Assembly (NCBI GenBank): GCA_027858635.1
Contig: JAQICG010000175.1
Coordinates: forward strand, 1 to 7,028
Direction of reading: 5' to 3'
DNA from: Gammaproteobacteria bacterium
Lineage (GTDB): Bacteria > Pseudomonadota > Gammaproteobacteria > SZUA-229
DNA length: 7,028 bases
A model generated the notes under the pieces. It was not told where the DNA came from, did not search any database, and worked only from the letters and a program-made list of their open reading frames with translations. Below, in pieces: positions 1 to 5,182 of the stretch. Both the position numbers and the translations under genes were made by a program. Numbering within the stretch: the stretch's first letter is position 1; every line of letters starts with the position of its first letter.

Positions 1-1031
1 CATCGCTGCTGGCCGGTTATCTGCTGCTCGCGGCTAACGAAATGCTGGCGTTGATCTGGCCGGTGATCAAAGCCCTCTCGCTGCACCCCTGGTCCTACTG
101 GGTGCAGGCCGCGCCGCACTGGCCGGTGTTGCTGCTGGCCCTGGTCGGGGTCGCGCTGCTGCTGGCACCCCGAGGTTTTCCCGCGCGCTGGCTGGGGGCG
201 GTGATGTTGCTGCCGATTGTTTTTAATAGCGCCGAAAAACCCGCTGCGGGTGATTTTGAGCTGGCGCATTTGGATGTCGGCCAGGGTCTGGCAGTGGTGG
301 TGAGAACCCGCCACCATGCGCTGGTGTTTGACGCCGGCAACCGCTTCGGTTCACGGCTGGATGCCGGTAAGGCGGTGGTGGTGCCTTTTTTGCGCCACTG
401 GTCGGTGACTCAGCTGGATCGGCTGGTCATCAGCCACGGCGACGCCGATCATATTGGCGGGGCGCAGGCGGTTGTGGATGTTTTTCCGGAGGTTGAGGTG
501 ATTGGTCGCGATATAGAGCCCATCGTCGCTAAAAACAAGCATAACTGCCGCCGCGGTGAGCGCTGGTCGTGGGATGGTGTGGAGTTCGAATTTCTACACC
601 CGGCAGAGCGGAGCTCTTCGAGCCGCAATAACCACGGTTGTGTATTGATGGTCTCCGCTAAAGGCGGTCGCCTGCTGATTGCTGCGGATATCGAACAGGA
701 AATTGAAGCCGAGCTGATCAGAAACGATGCCGACCAATTGCAGGCCGAGGTGCTGATCGTGCCGCACCATGGCAGCAAAACCTCATCGAGTCAGGCCTTT
801 GTCGATGCGGTGAGGCCGCAGATCGCGCTGATACCAGTGGGTTACCGCAATCGCTATCATCATCCCGTGTCGGAGGTGGTGGCTCGCTATCGCGCACAAG
901 GGGCTACGGTTCATTACAGCGGCCATGTGGGCGCGGTAAAAATAAGTTTCGATGCGAATAACGGGGTGATGCTGACTGAGGAGTACCGTAGCGATCAGCG
1001 AAAATACTGGAATCACGTAATTGTTGAATAA
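1..1031 (+). CDS. comEC: ComEC/Rec2 DNA-uptake channel, C-terminal part (5' partial)
   Basis: ComEC is the inner-membrane channel that brings single-stranded DNA into the cytoplasm during natural transformation. The frame is open from base 3, so the start lies upstream; 342 codons are visible and the gene stops with TAA at 1029-1031. The first ~75 residues are hydrophobic and look like the last two or three membrane segments of the competence domain. The rest is a metallo-beta-lactamase-like domain: LDVGQG and FDAGNRFGS, then the metal-binding H-x-D-x-D-H (HGDADH, bases 435-452), an Asp in AADIE (bases 687-689), HHGS (765-776) and a closing YRNRYHHP segment. In the family this domain is proposed to degrade the non-imported strand. 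The Asp motif is preceded by Ala-Ala where many ComECs have Thr-Gly. The position before exbB-exbD matches the gene order in Pseudomonas and relatives. The identification is firm; activity in this organism is inferred. Confidence 0.95.
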   Translation, partial: SLLAGYLLLAANEMLALIWPVIKALSLHPWSYWVQAAPHWPVLLLALVGVALLLAPRGFPARWLGAVMLLPIVFNSAEKPAAGDFELAHLDVGQGLAVVVRTRHHALVFDAGNRFGSRLDAGKAVVVPFLRHWSVTQLDRLVISHGDADHIGGAQAVVDVFPEVEVIGRDIEPIVAKNKHNCRRGERWSWDGVEFEFLHPAERSSSSRNNHGCVLMVSAKGGRLLIAADIEQEIEAELIRNDADQLQAEVLIVPHHGSKTSSSQAFVDAVRPQIALIPVGYRNRYHHPVSEVVARYRAQGATVHYSGHVGAVKISFDANNGVMLTEEYRSDQRKYWNHVIVE

Positions 1032-1046
1032 ACCATATGAATGCTT

Positions 1047-1073
1047 TGGACATGACTGTAAATCAAGTAAGAT
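1047..1073 (+). promoter_or_regulatory. Weak candidate sigma-70 promoter for the exbB operon
   Basis: This lies in the only sizeable gap of the window. A TGGACA box (1047-1052) matches 5 of 6 bases of the -35 consensus. TAAGAT (1068-1073) matches 4 of 6 bases of the -10 consensus. The spacer is 15 nt, shorter than the preferred 17. If real, transcription would start near 1080 and leave a leader of about 65 nt before exbB. The match is poor enough that the operon could instead be read through from comEC; no terminator separates them. Confidence 0.3.
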
Positions 1074-1089
1074 ATGCCTCAGATAAAAG

Positions 1090-1112
1090 ACCGGTGACAG
1101 CTTCATGCCGGT
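1090..1112 (+). other. Small hairpin in the exbB leader
   Basis: ACCGG (1090-1094) pairs with CCGGT (1108-1112). Inside it TGA (1095-1097) pairs with TCA (1103-1105), leaving a 2-nt bulge (TG) and a 5-nt loop (CAGCT), for 8 base pairs in all. No T-run follows, so it is not a standard rho-independent terminator for comEC. It could be a leader structure or chance. The exbB ribosome binding site lies 23 nt downstream, outside the stem. Confidence 0.3.
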
Positions 1113-1135
1113 TCGCGCTATTAGACTTATCGGGT

Positions 1136-1141
1136 AGGTGA
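1136..1141 (+). promoter_or_regulatory. Ribosome binding site that supports the GTG start of exbB
   Basis: AGGTGA is a fair Shine-Dalgarno match. The AGG core lies 6 nt before GTG at 1145, a good distance, but 15 nt before the alternative ATG at 1154. This favours the GTG start. Confidence 0.6.
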
Positions 1142-1144
1142 ATT

Positions 1145-1750
1145 GTGTTTGAAATGGTGAAATCCGGTGGTTGGTTAATGATACCGATCATCCTCTGTTC
1201 GATGGCGGCTATCGCTATCATCGCTGAACGTTTCTGGAGTCTTCGGCCCAATAAAGTGCTACCCCGGCATCTGGTCGCGACAGTGTGGAATTCGGTGAAA
1301 AACGAGACTTTTCAGACTTCAGATATTGAATTGCTGAGCAAGCAGTCGGCGTTGGGGAAAATTCTGAGCGCAGGCCTGGTTAACCGCAATCAGTCCCGCG
1401 AACGCATCAAGGAGAGCATCGAAGAGCGTGGTCGTGAAGTGGTGCACGAGCTGGAACGCTACCTGGATATTCTGGGCACTATTGCCTCCATTTCACCGTT
1501 ATTGGGCCTGCTCGGCACCGTGGTCGGCATGATTGTTGTCTTCACCGCCATTACCACCCACGGCGTGGGCGATCCAGCAGCGCTGGCGGCCGGTATCTCG
1601 CAGGCCATGGTGACCACGGCAGCGGGTTTATCGGTCGCGATTGTGAGCCTGATTTTCTACCGTTATTTCCGCCGCCGCATTGATACCATCGTCGTTGAAA
1701 TGGAAAGCGAGGCCATCAAAATGGTCGACGTATTGCATAACAATCGCTAG
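1145..1750 (+). CDS. exbB: ExbB/TolQ/MotA-family proton channel subunit
   Basis: This inner-membrane protein builds, with ExbD, a proton-motive-force-driven motor. The protein has 201 residues. TM1 spans about 11-27, a cytoplasmic domain about 30-108, TM2 about 112-135 with the family motif LLGLLGTVVGM, and TM3 about 153-174 with the conserved small/Thr-rich stretch MVTTAAGLS, which faces the proton path in ExbB/TolQ proteins. A basic tail (RYFRRR) follows. The GTG start was chosen for its ribosome binding site and because the resulting N-terminus (M-F-E-M-V-K-S-G-G-W) resembles that of ExbB proteins at the same locus in Pseudomonas. exbD follows after 17 nt. No tonB or tolA is next to it, so the partner is unknown. 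TolQ is less likely because tolR, tolA and tolB are missing and the locus is the msbA/lpxK one. Confidence 0.93.
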   Translation: MFEMVKSGGWLMIPIILCSMAAIAIIAERFWSLRPNKVLPRHLVATVWNSVKNETFQTSDIELLSKQSALGKILSAGLVNRNQSRERIKESIEERGREVVHELERYLDILGTIASISPLLGLLGTVVGMIVVFTAITTHGVGDPAALAAGISQAMVTTAAGLSVAIVSLIFYRYFRRRIDTIVVEMESEAIKMVDVLHNNR

Positions 1751-1767
1751 TTGCCGATAGAATTATT

Positions 1768-2187
1768 ATGGATTTACGTCCCGGTCATAAAAAAGATGAA
1801 GGCGTTGAGGTCAATCTCACGCCCTTGATTGACGTGGTTTTTCTGCTGCTGATTTTTTTCATGGTCTCCAGCACTTTCGATCGCCATGCCAAACTAAAAG
1901 TCCAGTTGCCGCAGGCTGAAGCGCAGATGCAACAGCCTCAGGATAACCCTGTGGTGCTGTCGATTGATGCCAACGGGAAATATTATATTGACGATCGACA
2001 GGTGGTCAACGAACAGCTGGAAACGCTTAAAAAGGCCTTGCGCCAGACCGTGGGTGAACGCACCGATGTCACCTTGTTGTTGCGCGCCGACGGCCGCACG
2101 CCCCACCAGTCAGTGGTGCGCGCCATGGATGCCGCCTCACAACTCGGGCTCACCAAGCTTTCTATTGCTACGGTTGAAAACCACTAG
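1768..2187 (+). CDS. exbD: ExbD/TolR-family motor subunit
   Basis: This is the partner of ExbB: a single-pass inner-membrane protein with a periplasmic domain, thought to convert proton flow into movement. It has 139 residues, normal for the family. A short charged cytoplasmic tail (1-18) leads into one membrane segment (about 19-36) in the classic context NLTPLIDVVFLLLIFF; Asp22 is the conserved proton-carrying aspartate, equivalent to Asp25 of E. coli ExbD. The periplasmic part contains VQLPQA, the LRADGRT segment (105-111) and the closing VVRAMDAASQLG and LSIAT motifs. No clear Shine-Dalgarno precedes the ATG, so translation may depend on coupling to exbB 17 nt upstream. msbA follows after 15 nt. 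The family call is firm; which outer-membrane or periplasmic process it powers cannot be read from the sequence. Confidence 0.94.
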   Translation: MDLRPGHKKDEGVEVNLTPLIDVVFLLLIFFMVSSTFDRHAKLKVQLPQAEAQMQQPQDNPVVLSIDANGKYYIDDRQVVNEQLETLKKALRQTVGERTDVTLLLRADGRTPHQSVVRAMDAASQLGLTKLSIATVENH

Positions 2188-2202
2188 TTAAACCTATTCT
2201 TA

Positions 2203-3978
2203 ATGAATTATAAAACCCAAGATCCCGCAAGCTCTTATCAGTATTATCGTCGCCTGCTTTCATACGCGACCAGGCACTGGAAGATTTTCATCTTCGCCAT
2301 TATCGGCATGATTCTGGTGGCAGGCACCGATACCGCACTCGCCGCCTATATGAAGCCGCTGATGGATGGCGGTTTTATCGACCGTGATCCTGAAGTTATA
2401 AAATGGATTCCGCTGCTGCTGATTGTTATTTTTGAGGTGCGTGTCTTTGCCATGTTTATCTCGATGTACGGCATGAGCTGGATCGGCCGCATGGTGATCA
2501 TGGATTTGCGCGATAGCATGTTTGAACATCTGCTGCGCCTGCCCAAAAATTATTATGACAGGGCGACTACCGGCGAGGTCATGTCGAAGTTTACCTACGA
2601 CGTCGAGCAGGTGGCCAATGCCACCACCAAGGTCATCACCATTCTGATCCGCGACACATTCACCGTTGTCGGCCTGATAGCGTGGATGGTTTATTTGAGC
2701 CCTTTGCTGGCCTCGATGTTTTTAGTGGTCGGCCCGTTCCTGATCCTACTGGTATCGTATGTCTCCAAAAAATTCCGCAAGGTCAGTCGTCGTATTCAGG
2801 GCAGCATGGGCGATGTCTCAAAGGTGCTGGAAGAGTCGATCAAGGGCCAGATCGTGGTCAAGATGTTTGGCGGCCGGGAATATGAATCAGAACAGTTTCA
2901 TAAAATCAACGACAACAACCGTCGGCAAAACATGCGCATGATTGCAACTCTGGCCCTGAGCGCGCCGATCATGCGCCTGATCGTCGGTATCGGTCTGGCC
3001 GGTGTAATTTATGTGGCGACTAACGACAATATCATGGGTGTTATTTCTGCGGGCACTTTCGGCTCGTACATGATTGCCATGGCTATGCTGTTTGCGCCCA
3101 TCAAGCGTCTTGCCGATATCAATGCCGATCTGCAACGCGGCCTGGCCGCAGCGGAAAGTGTTTTTAACTTAATCGATATGGTTGAAGAAAAAGATATCGG
3201 CAGCTATACGGTAGATCGTGTCAAAGGTGATATTAAGTTCTCTGATGTTTCATTCAGGTATGGCGCCACGGGTGAAGATGTTTTAAAGAATATTAATCTC
3301 GACATCAACGCCGGCCAGACCATCGCCTTTGTCGGACGTTCGGGCAGCGGTAAAACCTCGTTGCTGAATCTGTTGCCGCGTTTTTATGATGTTGTTGTCG
3401 GTTCGGTAAAACTTGATGGCCACGAACTATCCGAATACACGCTGGATAACCTGCGTTCGCATATCGCCTATGTCGGGCAGGACATTGTTTTATTCAACGA
3501 CACCATCGAACACAATATTGCTTACGGCAGTTTTTTGCATGCCGATCATGCGCAGGTTGTAGAAGCGGCAAAACTGGCTTACGCCGATCTATTTATTGAA
3601 GCTATGCCTGAGGGTTACAATGCCATGGTGGGCGAGCGCGGCGTAATGCTATCAGGCGGTCAGCGACAGCGTATCGCCATTGCACGCGCGCTGCTAAAGG
3701 ATGCGCCGGTACTCATTCTGGATGAGGCCACCTCGGCGCTGGATAACGAGTCCGAGCGTTTTATTCAGGCATCGCTGGAAACATTGATGAAGAACCGTAC
3801 CACGCTGGTGATTGCGCACCGTCTTTCCACCATTGAAAAAGCCGATCTGATTGTGGTGATGGACGATGGCGAGATTGTTGAAACCGGACAGCACGCTGAT
3901 CTGCTCGCGCGTAACGGGTACTATGCGGCCTTGCATCAAATGCAGTTTAAAGAGCCGGAAGCAGAAGTCTCCGACTGA
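2203..3978 (+). CDS. msbA: MsbA lipid A/LPS flippase, ABC exporter
   Basis: MsbA is an inner-membrane homodimer that uses ATP to flip core-lipid A from the cytoplasmic to the periplasmic leaflet. The protein has 591 residues (E. coli 582) and is a full half-transporter. Six membrane helices lie at about 28-48, 68-90, 147-166, 168-187, 251-275 and 283-300, followed by a nucleotide-binding domain from about 343. ATPase motifs are complete: Walker A GRSGSGKTS (378-386, Lys384), Q-loop Gln426, signature LSGGQ (483-487), Walker B VLILDE (503-508, Glu508) and H-loop His539. From memory of E. coli MsbA, the LPS-contacting Arg78, Arg148 and Lys299 fall here on Arg80, Arg150 and Lys301, which argues for MsbA and not a generic ABC exporter. 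The C-terminus (LHQMQF) also resembles E. coli. No clear Shine-Dalgarno precedes the ATG. lpxK follows after 3 nt, the classic msbA-lpxK pairing. Confidence 0.96.
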   Translation: MNYKTQDPASSYQYYRRLLSYATRHWKIFIFAIIGMILVAGTDTALAAYMKPLMDGGFIDRDPEVIKWIPLLLIVIFEVRVFAMFISMYGMSWIGRMVIMDLRDSMFEHLLRLPKNYYDRATTGEVMSKFTYDVEQVANATTKVITILIRDTFTVVGLIAWMVYLSPLLASMFLVVGPFLILLVSYVSKKFRKVSRRIQGSMGDVSKVLEESIKGQIVVKMFGGREYESEQFHKINDNNRRQNMRMIATLALSAPIMRLIVGIGLAGVIYVATNDNIMGVISAGTFGSYMIAMAMLFAPIKRLADINADLQRGLAAAESVFNLIDMVEEKDIGSYTVDRVKGDIKFSDVSFRYGATGEDVLKNINLDINAGQTIAFVGRSGSGKTSLLNLLPRFYDVVVGSVKLDGHELSEYTLDNLRSHIAYVGQDIVLFNDTIEHNIAYGSFLHADHAQVVEAAKLAYADLFIEAMPEGYNAMVGERGVMLSGGQRQRIAIARALLKDAPVLILDEATSALDNESERFIQASLETLMKNRTTLVIAHRLSTIEKADLIVVMDDGEIVETGQHADLLARNGYYAALHQMQFKEPEAEVSD

Positions 3979-3981
3979 ATC

Positions 3982-4986
3982 ATGAGACCTATTAATGCCT
4001 ACTGGTACAGCCAGAATCCTGTTGCCTGGTTACTGTTACCGATTTCTGTAATCTACTGTCTGCTGGTTTTTCTGCGCCGGGCTTTATATAAAACCGGACT
4101 GTTAAAAAGCTATAAATTACCGGTGCCCGTCATTATCGTTGGAAACATTACCGTTGGCGGTACGGGAAAAACGCCACTGTTGATTGCATTAACCACGCTC
4201 TTGCAGCAACAGGGCTGTCGCCCGGGCATCGTTAGCCGTGGTTACGGCGGTACTGTTACAGGTGAACGGCTGGTCAAAGAGAGCGATGACGCCCACATGA
4301 TTGGCGATGAACCCTGCCTGATTTTAAAGCGTACCGGCTGCCCGCTGGTGGTAGGGCGCGACCGGGTGGCGGCGGCACAACTGCTGCTGGCTAAAAGCGA
4401 TTGCAATGTCATACTTTCAGACGATGGCTTGCAGCATTATCGAATGCAAAGAGATGTCGAGATTGCGATCGTGGATAAAAACCGCCAGTATGGTAACGGC
4501 TACTGTTTGCCCGCCGGGCCGCTGCGGGAAACCGTCTCGCGTTTGAAGCAGGTGGACATGGTGGTTAGTCATTGTAGCGATGCCAACTCAAGCGTCACTC
4601 CAAGTCACAGTCCGCATTTTTCCTTGCATTTTTTAGATGCCATCAATCTTAAAACCGATGAGAGTAGAAACATCGAAAGTTTTAGCGTTCAGCCGGTTCA
4701 TGCGGTGGCAGGCATCGGCCATCCAGAGCGCTTTTTCAAGCAGCTGCGTAAAAATGGACTTGAAGTTATCGCCCACACCTTTGCGGATCACCATGAATTT
4801 ACCGCCGCCGATTTTGTATTCGATGATGACTGCCCGGTATTAATGACCGAGAAGGACGCGGTGAAGTGTCAAGGTCTTCCGGCGGAGAATCTCTGGTATG
4901 TGCCAGTGGATGCTGGTTTGTCAAAAGGCTTGCAGCAGCAGTTTTTATCCAGTATCGATGTGCTGATTCCGAAGGAACCGGCATGA
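3982..4986 (+). CDS. lpxK: Tetraacyldisaccharide 4'-kinase
   Basis: LpxK phosphorylates the 4' position of the lipid A disaccharide to make lipid IVA, the sixth step of the Raetz pathway, at the cytoplasmic face of the inner membrane. The length of 334 residues is normal (E. coli 328). An N-terminal membrane-anchoring helix lies at about 14-31. The P-loop GNITVGGTGKTP spans 54-65 (Lys63). Family motifs follow: SRGYGG (85-90), GDEPCLI (108-114), DDGLQHY (147-153), YCLPAGPLRE (174-183), AGIGHPERFF (243-252), ADHHEF (268-273) and MTEKDAVKC (288-296). The ATG lies 3 nt after the msbA stop and has no strong Shine-Dalgarno, suggesting translational coupling to msbA. Its product is built into the molecule MsbA transports, which explains the pairing. 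Its TGA overlaps the next gene's ATG. Confidence 0.97.
   Translation: MRPINAYWYSQNPVAWLLLPISVIYCLLVFLRRALYKTGLLKSYKLPVPVIIVGNITVGGTGKTPLLIALTTLLQQQGCRPGIVSRGYGGTVTGERLVKESDDAHMIGDEPCLILKRTGCPLVVGRDRVAAAQLLLAKSDCNVILSDDGLQHYRMQRDVEIAIVDKNRQYGNGYCLPAGPLRETVSRLKQVDMVVSHCSDANSSVTPSHSPHFSLHFLDAINLKTDESRNIESFSVQPVHAVAGIGHPERFFKQLRKNGLEVIAHTFADHHEFTAADFVFDDDCPVLMTEKDAVKCQGLPAENLWYVPVDAGLSKGLQQQFLSSIDVLIPKEPA
4971..4976 (+). promoter_or_regulatory. Strong ribosome binding site of the Trm112-family gene, inside lpxK
   Basis: GAAGGA lies within the last codons of lpxK, 6 nt before the ATG at 4983. It is the clearest Shine-Dalgarno in the window. It fixes the start of the small gene and rules out an upstream in-frame start at 4866. 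Confidence 0.7.
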
Positions 4987-5162
4987 ATAAAAAATTCATG
5001 CAGCTGCTGGTTTGTCCAGTGTGCAAGGGTAGGCTTGAATACATAAGTAAACGTAACGAGCTGGTCTGCCATCATGATGCCCTGGCTTACCCGGTGAGAG
5101 ACGGCATACCGGTGCTGCTCGAAGTGGATGCACGCAAAATTAAAACCCCTAATTCAGACTAA
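4983..5162 (+). CDS. ycaR: Trm112-family/UPF0434 small zinc-ribbon-like protein (YcaR-like)
   Basis: This is a 59-residue protein of the Trm112/UPF0434 family. In eukaryotes and archaea Trm112 is a small obligate activator of several methyltransferases; the role of the bacterial protein is poorly defined. Visible hallmarks are LLVCPVCKG (8-16, Cys11 and Cys14), a third cysteine in ELVCHHD (Cys29), and the diagnostic LAYPVRDGIPVLL stretch (34-46). With only three of the four usual zinc-ligand cysteines, zinc binding is uncertain; E. coli YcaR, as I recall it, has the same pattern. The start is set by the strong GAAGGA and the ATGA overlap with lpxK; a longer in-frame start at 4866 would add residues foreign to the family. 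In E. coli and Pseudomonas kdsB follows this gene; here rlmKL follows after 20 nt. Confidence 0.92.
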   Translation: MNKKFMQLLVCPVCKGRLEYISKRNELVCHHDALAYPVRDGIPVLLEVDARKIKTPNSD

Positions 5163-5182
5163 ACATTCAGGCCAATATAAAA

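Noticed and set aside
449..778. Minus-strand open frame opposite comEC
   Set aside because: It covers the conserved metallo-beta-lactamase motifs of comEC on the other strand and has no domain of its own.
1046..1090. Fur box controlling exbB-exbD
   Set aside because: The AT-rich stretch has no convincing match to the GATAATGATAATCATTATC-type palindrome, although exbB/exbD are often iron-regulated elsewhere.
1090..1120. Rho-independent terminator after comEC
   Set aside because: The hairpin at 1090-1112 is short and bulged and is followed by GC-rich sequence, not a T-run.
4589..4608. Imperfect direct repeat (CAAGCGTCAC / CAAGTCAC) in lpxK
   Set aside because: It has only two short imperfect copies in a variable loop of LpxK with normal overall protein length; chance is sufficient.
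4866..5162. Longer 98-residue version of the Trm112-family protein starting inside lpxK
   Set aside because: The extra 39 residues overlap conserved lpxK coding sequence, are unlike the family N-terminus, and the strong ribosome binding site lies before 4983.
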